Shown here: positions 1 through 7,072 of the stretch, one piece after another
Position numbering within the stretch: the first letter of the stretch is position 1
Layout: each line of letters opens with the position of its first letter
NCBI GenBank assembly: GCA_017463445.1
Contig: JAFTPF010000079.1
Location: 1 to 33,415, forward strand
Origin: Clostridia bacterium
Lineage (GTDB): Bacteria; Bacillota; Clostridia; Oscillospirales; CAG-272
DNA length: 33,415 bases
Reading direction: 5' to 3'
The notes under the pieces: generated by a model
Database searches by the model: none
What the model saw: only the letters and a program-made list of their open reading frames with translations
Told to the model about the DNA's origin: nothing
Program-made: the position numbers and the translations under genes

Positions 1-1
1 G

Positions 2-739
2 GCGTTTGTGGGAGCTGACATCACCACTGCGCTTCTGGCAAGCGGGATCTGCGAGCGGCAGGAAACCGCCCTGCTGGTGGACATCGGTACCAACGGCGAA
101 ATGGCACTTTGGCACGAGGGGAAGCTCTCCTTCTGCTCCACCGCCGCCGGCCCCGCCTTCGAAGGGGCGGGCATCACCATGGGAATGGGCGGTAAGGACG
201 GCGCCATCGATCGTGTGTGGCTGGTCAACGGCAGGCTGACCGCCCACGTCATCGGGAATACTGCTCCCGTGGGCATCTGCGGCAGCGGCGTAGTGGACGC
301 CGTCGCCTGCCTGCTGAACGCTGAGCTTTTGGACGAGACGGGCTATCTGGAGGACGATCCCGCCGTCATTGCCGTCCCCGTTTGCATCACACAAGAGGAC
401 ATTCGCGCAGTACAGCTGGCAAAGTCTGCCATTCACGCGGGCATCCGAACCCTTCTCCACACGGCGGGACTTGCTCCCGAGCAGGTCGGAACCCTCGCCA
501 TTGCGGGCGGATTCGGTAGTTATCTCGATACCGCCAACGCCTGCAGGATCGGTCTGCTCCCTGAGGAGCTGCGCTCTGCCATTCGTGTCATCGGCAACGC
601 CGCGCTGTCGGGGGCGTCGATGGTTCTGCTGAATCGCGATCTGCGCGCGCTGTGCGAGTCGTATGCCAAAGGAGCGGTGGTCGAGTTGTCCACCAACCCC
701 GTGTTTGTGGATGAATACATGGAACGGATGTTGTTTTAA
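2..739 (+). CDS. RACo-type corrinoid activation protein (ASKHA/DUF4445 domain), 3' part
   Basis: The reading frame is open at the left edge, so only the C-terminal 245 residues are present and the true start lies outside the window. The visible part matches the ASKHA (actin/Hsp70-like ATPase) domain of RACo proteins. It shows a phosphate-binding loop DIGTNGE, then GPAFEGAGI, a CGSGVVD segment and an adenosine-type motif AIAGGFGS. In this family an N-terminal 2Fe-2S ferredoxin domain passes electrons to the cobalt of corrinoid methyl-transfer proteins, and ATP hydrolysis by the ASKHA domain drives the reductive reactivation. The ferredoxin part is not visible here. The gene probably closes an operon to the left, because the next gene has its own promoter. 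Family assignment is secure; the exact methyltransferase partner cannot be told. Confidence 0.88.
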   Translation, partial: AFVGADITTALLASGICERQETALLVDIGTNGEMALWHEGKLSFCSTAAGPAFEGAGITMGMGGKDGAIDRVWLVNGRLTAHVIGNTAPVGICGSGVVDAVACLLNAELLDETGYLEDDPAVIAVPVCITQEDIRAVQLAKSAIHAGIRTLLHTAGLAPEQVGTLAIAGGFGSYLDTANACRIGLLPEELRSAIRVIGNAALSGASMVLLNRDLRALCESYAKGAVVELSTNPVFVDEYMERMLF

Positions 740-792
740 GTCTTTTTGTCGATTAAATTTGGGCAGATTGAGAAAAATCTTTCGTTTTACTA

Positions 793-821
793 TTGATTTT
801 TTGTTCAAAAGATGCTATAAT
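793..821 (+). promoter_or_regulatory. Promoter for the nucleotidase/kinase fusion gene
   Basis: TTGATT at 793-798 and TATAAT at 816-821 are separated by exactly 17 bases, a near-consensus housekeeping sigma promoter. Transcription would start near 828, giving a leader of about 100 nucleotides before the ATG at 931. Confidence 0.75.
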
Positions 822-830
822 AACTATCGG

Positions 831-871
831 AGCAGCTTTCCGTGTTTCTGTATCAAACACGGCGAGCTGCT
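831..871 (+). promoter_or_regulatory. Strong two-part hairpin in the 5' leader
   Basis: AGCAGCT (831-837) pairs with AGCTGCT (865-871), and CCGTGTTT (840-847) pairs with AAACACGG (855-862). A 2x2 internal loop separates the two stems and a 7-base apical loop closes the structure. It begins almost at the predicted transcript start. A seven-T run follows only about 20 bases later (around 890-896), so it is not a classic terminator. It could stabilise the mRNA or act in attenuation. It matches no riboswitch class I recognise. Confidence 0.6.
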
Positions 872-930
872 TCTTTGCCCCGAAGAATGTTTTTTTGCTT
901 TTTCAATTTTTCAGAAAGAGAGGTACCGAT

Positions 931-2049
931 ATGAGCAGAAAATACAGATTATCCACCGCATTGGATGTGGACGACATCCTGATGGAATGCACGTCCTACG
1001 CTATGCGCCTTGCCAATGAAAAATACGGCTTTCAGCCGCCTATGACCATCTACGAAAAAGACAGCTGGGGAAAGAACGGTACCCGTGCCGACTCCATCTA
1101 TCCCTATTTCAGTGATGCGGAGTTCTATCGTACGCAACCGGTCTACGAAGGGGCTAAGGAGTTTGTCCGTCGGCTCAGTCAGATGACCGAGGTATACATC
1201 TGCACCGCCGTTCCACCGGAATTTATGGGTATCCGCGCGCAGCGGATTAGAGAGGAGTTTCCCGAGATCCCCGCCGATCACATCTATATGGGAGCCGGCA
1301 AGGACAAGATCCACACCGACATTCTCTTTGACGACGCTCTGCACAATATTCTGAACTCGGGGGCGAAATATCCCATTCTCATGCGCCGCCCCTGGAATCA
1401 GGAGGCGACGGGAATGCTGGCGGTAAACCATTACGAGGAGTTTCTCAAATTGGTGGAGGTTATTGCAGGCAGCTATTCGGTGAGCGCTGACGACTCTCCC
1501 ACCGACGATCCCGGTATTGTGGTGCTGGTAGGTCCTTCCGGAAGCGGCAAATCCAAGCTGGCTACCAGACTGCTGGAGCGCACCGACCGTTTCGAGAAAC
1601 TGGTCAGCTATACCACCAAGGACCCCACCGCGGTGGAGCCCAACGAGTGGTACAATTACGTTTCGCTGGACACCTTCCGCAGTATGTGCGATAGCGGAGA
1701 GATGTTTCAGTCCACCATGTACGCAGGTCACGGCTACGGCTCCCGTAAAACCGACGTAGAGCGGATTCTCAAAGAGGGCAAGCGGGTGCTGACCACCATG
1801 GATATATGCGGCGCAATGTCCCTGAAGACGAACTTTCCCAATGTAGTCACCATCTATATCAAGCGTGAAAAGAAGGCGCTGATGGCGAATATCCTGAAAA
1901 AGAACACCAGCAACGAAAACAAGGTCAATCGGCTGTGCGCCATCGAATACGAGCAGCAAAACGCGGAGCTTTGCGATTACGTTCTGCATTTTGACACCAC
2001 CTACGACGATGGACTGGCAAGGCTGTGTGAGATCTTGAACATTACATAA
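931..2049 (+). CDS. Fusion of 5'(3')-nucleotidase-like HAD domain and guanylate-kinase-like domain
   Basis: This 372-residue protein has two parts. The N-terminal ~185 residues resemble the 5'(3')-deoxyribonucleotidase (NT5C) branch of the HAD superfamily. The nucleophile motif is D12-V-D14, followed by a CTAVPP segment (HAD motif II region) and DILFDDALHN (acidic motif). The C-terminal part has a Walker A loop GPSGSGKS at residues 201-208, then SYTTK and a Glu-rich stretch, like guanylate kinase. The family chemistry would be nucleoside monophosphate dephosphorylation in one half and NMP phosphorylation in the other. The start at 931 is chosen over an upstream GTG/TTG because AGAGAGG lies just before the ATG. 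The gene stands alone between a promoter and a terminator. Domain identities are fairly clear. The physiological substrate is unknown, and the kinase half may be divergent. Confidence 0.82.
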   Translation: MSRKYRLSTALDVDDILMECTSYAMRLANEKYGFQPPMTIYEKDSWGKNGTRADSIYPYFSDAEFYRTQPVYEGAKEFVRRLSQMTEVYICTAVPPEFMGIRAQRIREEFPEIPADHIYMGAGKDKIHTDILFDDALHNILNSGAKYPILMRRPWNQEATGMLAVNHYEEFLKLVEVIAGSYSVSADDSPTDDPGIVVLVGPSGSGKSKLATRLLERTDRFEKLVSYTTKDPTAVEPNEWYNYVSLDTFRSMCDSGEMFQSTMYAGHGYGSRKTDVERILKEGKRVLTTMDICGAMSLKTNFPNVVTIYIKREKKALMANILKKNTSNENKVNRLCAIEYEQQNAELCDYVLHFDTTYDDGLARLCEILNIT

Positions 2050-2060
2050 CAAACGGTAAC

Positions 2061-2088
2061 GGCAGAGGAAACTCTGCCATTATTTTTT
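2061..2088 (+). terminator. Intrinsic terminator
   Basis: A perfect 7-bp stem, GGCAGAG/CTCTGCC, has a GAAA tetraloop (2068-2071) and is followed by ATTATTTTTT. It sits 12 bases after the stop codon of the fusion gene. Confidence 0.9.
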
Positions 2089-2133
2089 GAAATAATTTTC
2101 GAAATAACAAAACTTTAACATTTCGCAATTATT

Positions 2134-2157
2134 TTGCAAACAAGCGGGGTGTAGAAT
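2134..2157 (+). promoter_or_regulatory. Possible promoter element (GCAAACA-N9-TAGAAT), copy 1
   Basis: GCAAACA at 2136-2142 is followed after nine bases by TAGAAT at 2152-2157, ahead of the gene at 2204. The same two blocks with the same nine-base spacing occur at 3004-3025 before the gene at 3054. Only the -10-like block resembles a sigma-A site; no good -35 lies 17 bases upstream. It may be an alternative-sigma or regulator-dependent promoter. Confidence 0.4.
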
Positions 2158-2203
2158 ACAGTCACAGAAACGAAAACAGAAAGAAAATAGGAGAAAACAA
2201 ATC

Positions 2204-2560
2204 ATGACGAAGAAAATTGCAGAAGTAAACGAAAAGATCGCAGAGGGTGTTGTCACCGGCTACAAGAAGATCGAGGAAGGCGTAGTCACCGGCTATAAAA
2301 AGATCGAAGAGGGCGTTGTAGAAGGCTTCAACAAGGTGAATGACGCCATCGTGGAAAAGGTATTCACCAAGGAGGGCGAGACCGTAGAGGAAGCAAAGGC
2401 AAGACTGAGCGCGGCGGCAGAAGTCCGTACCGCCTCCTCCAAGGAGATCATCGAGAAGCAGAAAGCAGAGCAGCAGGCGAGAATGGAAAAGCAGCAGGAA
2501 ATGATCAATGCATCCATCGAAGCGTCCAAGAACGCAGGAAAGGTCAACAAAACCGTTTGA
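2204..2560 (+). CDS. Small charged helical protein with 11-residue repeats
   Basis: I do not recognise a named family for this 118-residue protein. It is entirely soluble and rich in Lys and Glu. Residues 11-45 hold consecutive 11-residue repeats of the form EGVVTGYKKIE, two nearly perfect and a third and fourth degenerate (EGVVEGFNKVN, DAIVEKVFTKE). The rest is a predicted long helix ending in a Gln/Lys/Glu-rich segment. Eleven-residue periodicity suggests a right-handed coiled coil or an amphipathic helix lying on a membrane, as in LEA or perilipin-like proteins; that is inference. A good RBS (AGGAG, about 2190) precedes the ATG. It leads a run of four small genes that includes two membrane proteins, so a membrane-associated role is plausible. 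Confidence 0.78.
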   Translation: MTKKIAEVNEKIAEGVVTGYKKIEEGVVTGYKKIEEGVVEGFNKVNDAIVEKVFTKEGETVEEAKARLSAAAEVRTASSKEIIEKQKAEQQARMEKQQEMINASIEASKNAGKVNKTV

Positions 2561-2572
2561 ATGAGGAACGAT

Positions 2573-2959
2573 ATGACAAACGACAACAATGCTTTCCGTT
2601 ATAATTATTCCGCCGCGGGCAATAAGGAGATCGAGGCGATTCGCCAAAAATATCTGCCTCGGGAGGAAAGTAAGATTGAGAAGCTTCGCCGCATGGACCG
2701 TCGGGTGCAGTCCACGGGCGTAATGCTCTCGCTGGTTGTGGGCATCCTGGGCGCGCTGATCTTTGGAGTCGCCCTGTGCATGGGACTGGACGTCCTGGCA
2801 GGCGGCAGAGTGGGTGCGATCCTGCTGTCCCTTCCCGGAGCGGCGGCGATGCTGGCGGCATACCCGATCTGCGCTAAAGTGACCGCTCATACCAAAGCAA
2901 GACTCGCTCCCGAGATCCTTCGCCTTGCCGACGAGATCTCCGCAGAGCATTCGGCGTAA
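2573..2959 (+). CDS. Small two-helix membrane protein
   Basis: This is a membrane protein of about 128 residues. A polar N-terminus ending in KYLPREESKIEKLRRMDRRV is followed by two hydrophobic segments, at about residues 47-71 and 79-97, and a charged C-terminal helix. It is related to the protein at 3054: both have a charged EKLRxMDRxV/DELRALDRKV lead-in, two helices separated by a short loop, a YPI motif, and a tail ending in LADEI/LSDKI. An ATG at 2561 is in frame, but the ATG at 2573 is preferred because GAGG at 2563-2566 then serves as RBS. The gene begins just after the stop at 2560, so the two are probably cotranscribed. Proteins of this shape are sometimes auto-named after reductases. 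I see no catalytic motif and assign no function. Confidence 0.75.
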   Translation: MTNDNNAFRYNYSAAGNKEIEAIRQKYLPREESKIEKLRRMDRRVQSTGVMLSLVVGILGALIFGVALCMGLDVLAGGRVGAILLSLPGAAAMLAAYPICAKVTAHTKARLAPEILRLADEISAEHSA

Positions 2960-3000
2960 AAATCATTCATTTTAACAAAACAGAAACAAAATTTCATCAA

Positions 3001-3025
3001 TTCGCAAACATCAGAGCGATAGAAT
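3001..3025 (+). promoter_or_regulatory. Possible promoter element (GCAAACA-N9-TAGAAT), copy 2
   Basis: TTCGCAAACA at 3001-3010 and TAGAAT at 3020-3025 repeat the element at 2134-2157 with identical spacing. It lies 29 bases before the start at 3054, so this gene and the one at 2204 may share a regulator. Confidence 0.4.
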
Positions 3026-3053
3026 CATTGCAGAACGAACGGAGAGTGTGTAT

Positions 3054-3425
3054 ATGAACCAAGATCAGGAACTTCTGATACAAAAGATTCGCACCCGATA
3101 TGCCGGGAAGGAGATCACCACGTTGGATGAGCTCCGCGCGCTGGACAGAAAAGTCAAGCGCCCCGCTAATGTTTTTGCCTGTATCTTCGGTAGCATCGCC
3201 GCAATCGTGATGGGCGCGGGCATGAGTCTCGTGATGACCGACATCGCCGCGAAGATCGGCATGACCTTCGATCCCATGATCCCCGGCATCGCCGTCGGCG
3301 TGGTAGGCATGGTGCTGGCACTGGTCAATTACCCCATTTACAAAGGGATCCTCGGTTCTCGCCGCAAGAAGTACGCGGACCGGATCCTGGGGCTCAGCGA
3401 CAAAATAATGAACAACGGTAAATAA
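3054..3425 (+). CDS. Small two-helix membrane protein, paralogue of the preceding one
   Basis: This 123-residue protein has a charged N-terminal helix with DELRALDRKVKRPANVFA and a first hydrophobic segment at about residues 37-62 (IFGSIAAIVMGAGMSLVM). The second hydrophobic segment is at about 76-95 (GIAVGVVGMVLALVNYPIY), and the C-terminus is basic. The ATG at 3054 is used because GGAGAG (3041-3046) is correctly spaced; an in-frame GTG six bases upstream is too close to it. The pattern DRKVKRPANVF...YPIYK is common to small clostridial membrane proteins of unknown role. It is a diverged paralogue of the 2573 protein, with its own upstream element at 3001. Function is unknown; a sensor or envelope-stress role would be a guess. 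Confidence 0.77.
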   Translation: MNQDQELLIQKIRTRYAGKEITTLDELRALDRKVKRPANVFACIFGSIAAIVMGAGMSLVMTDIAAKIGMTFDPMIPGIAVGVVGMVLALVNYPIYKGILGSRRKKYADRILGLSDKIMNNGK

Positions 3426-3457
3426 TATACTATATAATATTAAAGGAGAGAAACACA

Positions 3458-3712
3458 ATGGGTAATTTTCTGAAGAACGCATTCCGTGACATGAAGGAGT
3501 CCGCAAAGGCACAGCACGAGGTAGACAAAGCAAATTTTGCGGCAGCTAAGGCTGAATCCAAGGCACAGTGGGAAGAGGCGAAGGCGATGGGCAAGCCCGA
3601 ATCCCGCAAGGCGCTGCAGCAGGCAAAGCGTGATGAGCAGATCGCGGATGCAAACGTCCGCATCGCTATCGCCAACGAGCGCATCGAGGCTGCACAGAAG
3701 GCAGGAAAATAA
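3458..3712 (+). CDS. Small, highly charged helical protein
   Basis: This 84-residue protein has no Cys and no hydrophobic segment. It is almost wholly Ala/Lys/Glu/Gln, with a predicted helix broken only at the MGKPES stretch near residues 46-51. The start is supported by AAAGGAGAG just upstream. It resembles the protein at 2204 in composition but lacks its 11-residue repeats. It closes the four-gene group (soluble helical, membrane, membrane, soluble helical), suggesting that the soluble proteins and the membrane pair work together. I do not recognise a family and assign no function. Confidence 0.7.
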   Translation: MGNFLKNAFRDMKESAKAQHEVDKANFAAAKAESKAQWEEAKAMGKPESRKALQQAKRDEQIADANVRIAIANERIEAAQKAGK

Positions 3713-3724
3713 TTAAAAAACACA

Positions 3725-3755
3725 TCGGCGAGGCGCAAGTTTTGCGTCCCGCCGA
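3725..3755 (+). terminator. Hairpin between the small-gene group and cls
   Basis: TCGGCG (3725-3730) pairs with CGCCGA (3750-3755), and inside it CGCAA (3734-3738) pairs with TTGCG (3742-3746). There is no T-run on the + strand side. On the minus strand the hairpin is followed by TTTTTTAATT. It may act as a weak or bidirectional terminator, or as a 3' stabiliser for the small-gene transcript. Confidence 0.45.
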
Positions 3756-3779
3756 ATACTGCTTGGGAAGGGAAGCTTG

Positions 3780-5354
3780 ATGAAACGGAAATATCAGGTC
3801 CAAAAGCATGATCAGGTCGTGGAGCGATATTACAATTACATCCCCGGACGCTTTATTCTGGCGATCCTCATTACGGTACTGGAGATCCTTGCGGTGATCG
3901 GGATCGTGATTGCACTTTGCTGGTTTGTTCCCTACTTCTATCTGCTGGCATTTGCCACTGAGATTGTCTGCGTAGTGACCATCATTGCCTCGGACGATAA
4001 TCCCGACTACAAGGTGCCGTGGTTGCTCTTTGTGCTGGTCGTTCCGATTGCGGGATTTATGCTCTATCTGATGTTCTATTCCCGCAAACTGAAGAAAAAG
4101 TTCGTCCGGCGGATGGAGGATCTGAAAACGCTTGCATATCCAAGAGATCTCGCTTGCGAGTCTGCACTGATGGAGCAGCTCGAAACAGAGAGCTATATGG
4201 CGGCTTCTCAGGCGAAAATGCTGATGGGGATCGCCGATGCGCATTTGTTCAACAACACCAAGCAGACCTATTTCGCCCTCGGCGAGGAGATGTACCCGGC
4301 AATGCTTGCCGATCTGGAAAAAGCGGAGCATTTCATCTATATGGAATACTTCATTATCGAGGAAGGCAAGTTCTGGGATTCGATCTTAGAGGTGCTGAAA
4401 CGAAAAGCTGCCGCAGGGATAGACGTGAAGGTGGTCTACGACGACATCGGTTGTATGATGACTCTGCCCGGCAACTATCATAAGCGGCTGCAATCTTACG
4501 GCATCGACGCCGCGCCATTTTCGATCCTGCGGGGTAATGCCGACAGCGAGTTCAACAATCGTTCCCACCGAAAGATTCTGGTGATCGACGGAAAGGTGGG
4601 CTACACGGGTGGCATCAATCTGGCGGACGAGTATATCAACGAGGTAGTGCATTTCGGGCATTGGAAGGACACTGCCATTCGTCTGGAGGGTGAGGCAGTC
4701 TGGGAGCTTACGAGGCTGTTTACCGTGGATTTTGGCATTAACGTGAAGAAAATGCCTGAAATCAAGGTGGAGCTTTATCCGAGACAGCCCGAGATTCGGG
4801 CGAACGGTTGGGTGATTCCCTTTGGGGACGGACCGCATCCGCTGTACGAGCGGAGAGTAGGTAAGAGCGTGATCCTGAATCTGTTGGCGTGTGCGACCCG
4901 CAGAGTGTGGATGACCACACCGTACCTGATCATCGATAACGAGCTATGCGGTGCCATCGAAAACGCCGCGCTTCGAGGGGTCGAGGTCAAGATCATCACG
5001 CCCCACATCCCCGACAAGAAGCTGGTCTTTGGGATGACCCGCAGCTTTTATCCCCGTCTGATGGCGGCGGGCGTGGAGATCTACGAATACGAGCCCGGCT
5101 TCATCCACGCCAAGAGCTATCTTGCCGACGACCGGTACGCCATGATCGGCACCATCAATCTGGACTATCGCAGTCTGGTGCATCATTTTGAAAACGGCGT
5201 GTGGATGTATGATTGTGAGGCGATCGGCGCGCTGGAGCGCGACATTGAAGAGACGCTACAGAAATGTATCCGGATCACCTCGGAAAATACCAAACCCAAG
5301 CTGCGTGAGCGGATCGTTCGCTCACTGGTGCGCATCTTCGCACCGATGCTGTAA
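3780..5354 (+). CDS. cls: Cardiolipin synthase (phospholipase D family)
   Basis: This 524-residue membrane enzyme should join two phosphatidylglycerols into cardiolipin and glycerol at the inner face of the membrane. The N-terminal ~105 residues hold hydrophobic segments and the PLD-nuclease N-terminal signature NPDYKVPWLLF. Two HKD catalytic motifs follow: HRKILVIDG from H263, with the GGINLADEY extension, and HAKSYLADD from H443, with GTINLDYRS. Length and layout fit the Firmicutes Cls family (about 480-520 residues). An in-frame TTG lies one codon upstream; the ATG at 3780 with AGGGAAG before it is preferred. It opens a compact operon with acyltransferase-like genes and two ABC exporters, consistent with envelope remodelling. 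Both catalytic motifs are intact, so activity is expected. Confidence 0.95.
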   Translation: MKRKYQVQKHDQVVERYYNYIPGRFILAILITVLEILAVIGIVIALCWFVPYFYLLAFATEIVCVVTIIASDDNPDYKVPWLLFVLVVPIAGFMLYLMFYSRKLKKKFVRRMEDLKTLAYPRDLACESALMEQLETESYMAASQAKMLMGIADAHLFNNTKQTYFALGEEMYPAMLADLEKAEHFIYMEYFIIEEGKFWDSILEVLKRKAAAGIDVKVVYDDIGCMMTLPGNYHKRLQSYGIDAAPFSILRGNADSEFNNRSHRKILVIDGKVGYTGGINLADEYINEVVHFGHWKDTAIRLEGEAVWELTRLFTVDFGINVKKMPEIKVELYPRQPEIRANGWVIPFGDGPHPLYERRVGKSVILNLLACATRRVWMTTPYLIIDNELCGAIENAALRGVEVKIITPHIPDKKLVFGMTRSFYPRLMAAGVEIYEYEPGFIHAKSYLADDRYAMIGTINLDYRSLVHHFENGVWMYDCEAIGALERDIEETLQKCIRITSENTKPKLRERIVRSLVRIFAPML

Positions 5355-5381
5355 ATCTGATAGACTGAGAGGAAGAAACTG

Positions 5382-5690
5382 ATGACTGAACTGGAAAAAG
5401 CTTTGACAGGAGGAGCGTTCGACAGACGTGCGGAAGACGTTCGTGCTTTTCAAAGTACTGTAAAAGATCTTTGCTTTGAGTTTAACCATACCAAACCCTC
5501 TGATCCGAGGCGTACCGAGATTATTAAGGAACTTGTTTCGGGATATAATCCCTACGTCTTTGTGGAAGGTGGTTTTGAATGCGTGTTCGGCAAAAATATT
5601 CATTTCAAAGGAATGGCGATGATCAATTATGGCTGTACCTTCCTGGATTCCAATATTATTGAAATCGGACACTGCGCCCTGATCGGATAA
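5382..5690 (+). CDS. Maltose/galactoside-type O-acetyltransferase, C-terminally truncated
   Basis: Residues 1-60 match the Mac (maltose acetyltransferase) domain: MTELEKALTGGAFD, then LCFEFNHTKPSDPRRTEIIKELV. The protein then enters the first turns of the left-handed beta-helix (FECVFGKNIHFKG, INYGCTFLDSN, IEIGHCALIG) and stops at residue 102. Full-length relatives are about 185-200 residues and carry the catalytic His and most hexapeptide turns in the missing half. The next gene begins 20 bases later, so the lost part is not in another frame; a deletion joined the remnant to the downstream gene. It is unlikely to be active, although its RBS (GAGAGGAAG) and frame are intact. It is likely a decaying gene. 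Confidence 0.75.
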   Translation: MTELEKALTGGAFDRRAEDVRAFQSTVKDLCFEFNHTKPSDPRRTEIIKELVSGYNPYVFVEGGFECVFGKNIHFKGMAMINYGCTFLDSNIIEIGHCALIG

Positions 5691-5709
5691 ATGATAAGGC
5701 AAGATTGAT

Positions 5710-7053
5710 ATGAATGTATTTAAAAAGATATTTGCTCGTCTGGAGCGAAGCAACAAAAAGATGCTGATCAACTCGTCGGGCTCCACGCCCGGTGCAAAGA
5801 TGGAGAAGATCCGCTCAGGGCAATCCTATCTGTATCAAAAAAACGGGATGGAGAGCGAAGTGTTCGAGATCACGTTTCACAAAAAAGTCAGCGGCGCTCT
5901 GCTGAATCAAGCGCTGATGGAAACGGTCAAGCGGTATCCCTATATCAATACTAAGTTGGTAGAGCTGGACGGTGACTTTTATATCATCCAAAATGAAATG
6001 GCACTGACCGCCAAGCGCACGCGGGAGCTGGCACGGCTGGGGCATATCAACTGCGGCTACCATTTGGTGGACGTCACCTATTTCGAAAAATCGGTCTATA
6101 TTTCCTGGCACCACGCCTTGTGCGACGGAAAAGGGATCAAGCCCTTCGTAGAAACGCTGATCTACTACTACTGCAAGCTCAAATACAGAAGCCGCGCCGG
6201 CGCCGACGGTATTCGGCTGGCGGATTCGCCGCTCCTGCCGGGGGAGACCACCGAACCGAACCTGGGCAGTTACTCCTTCGACGAGCGCAAAGAGCCCGTG
6301 AACGTATCGCGGGACGCTTACGCGATCCCCGAAAACGTCATCGAGGAGCACGAAACCGACTATCGCTACGACGTGCAGGTTTCTGCCGCCGATTTTATGC
6401 GGGTGTGCAAGGAAAACCGCGCTACGCCCGCGATCCTGACCTCGCTTTTGGTCAGCGAAGGAATCGCTCGCCTCTATCCCGACTTCGATAAGCTGATCAA
6501 CGCCAATGTTGCTGTAGACATCCGCGACGCGCTGGATCTGCCCAATACCTTCAAAAACTGCGTGCGGAGTATGCCGCTCCCCTTTTCGAGAGAATTTCTA
6601 TCCCTTTCCCTTACGGAGCGCGCCGAGCGGCAAAGAGCGCTTCTGAACGCGCAACGGGACAGAGACAATCTGCGCCGTGCGGCAAACGCTTCTCTGGGAA
6701 TGTTTGATAAGCTGGACGCCTTGCCGGATTATCAGTCCAAGCAGGGAATGATGGGCTTCTTTAACGGAATGCTCCTCAACACCTACTTTATCAGCTATTT
6801 GGGGAAAATGGTCGTAAACGAAAATGCACGGTATATCGACACCGTTGGCTTTTACAATTCCGGTGCCGCCGGACTTGGCGTAAATATCCTGTCCTGCGGA
6901 GATAAATTCTGCTTCAATTTCAAGCAGAGTTTTGAATCGGATCAATACGTGAAGGCGTTTCTGGCGGGGCTGGATCGGCTGGGGGTACCCTATCGGGCAA
7001 GCGATGCGATCCCGTTTTTGACCCCCAACGATGCGATTATCAAAAGAAAATAG
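5710..7053 (+). CDS. Condensation-fold acyltransferase-like protein
   Basis: This 447-residue soluble protein has the chloramphenicol-acetyltransferase/NRPS-condensation fold signature HHxxxDG at H134, H135, D139 and G140 (context SWHHALCDGKGIKPF). The second His is normally the general base for acyl transfer. The N-terminal part (ITFHKKVSGALLNQALMETV, RYPYINTKL) is the usual substrate half of such alcohol-acyltransferase/condensation proteins. The C-terminal half contains the expected second lobe with a conserved-looking NAxVDxRD-type strand (INANVAVDIRD). No carrier protein or adenylation domain is adjacent, so it is probably a stand-alone acyltransferase acting on a lipid, sugar or alcohol rather than part of a peptide synthetase. 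Its place in the cls operon favours an envelope lipid substrate, which is inference. Confidence 0.75.
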   Translation: MNVFKKIFARLERSNKKMLINSSGSTPGAKMEKIRSGQSYLYQKNGMESEVFEITFHKKVSGALLNQALMETVKRYPYINTKLVELDGDFYIIQNEMALTAKRTRELARLGHINCGYHLVDVTYFEKSVYISWHHALCDGKGIKPFVETLIYYYCKLKYRSRAGADGIRLADSPLLPGETTEPNLGSYSFDERKEPVNVSRDAYAIPENVIEEHETDYRYDVQVSAADFMRVCKENRATPAILTSLLVSEGIARLYPDFDKLINANVAVDIRDALDLPNTFKNCVRSMPLPFSREFLSLSLTERAERQRALLNAQRDRDNLRRAANASLGMFDKLDALPDYQSKQGMMGFFNGMLLNTYFISYLGKMVVNENARYIDTVGFYNSGAAGLGVNILSCGDKFCFNFKQSFESDQYVKAFLAGLDRLGVPYRASDAIPFLTPNDAIIKRK

Positions 7054-7072
7054 TGAAAAGGAGACATAAAAC

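Noticed and set aside
821..930. Known riboswitch (purine, THF or similar) in the leader
   Set aside because: The fold is a single long hairpin without any conserved aptamer core I can recognise.
3431..3438. TATAAT-like stretch before the 3458 gene as a promoter
   Set aside because: No -35 lies at the right distance, and the implied transcript start would fall in the RBS.
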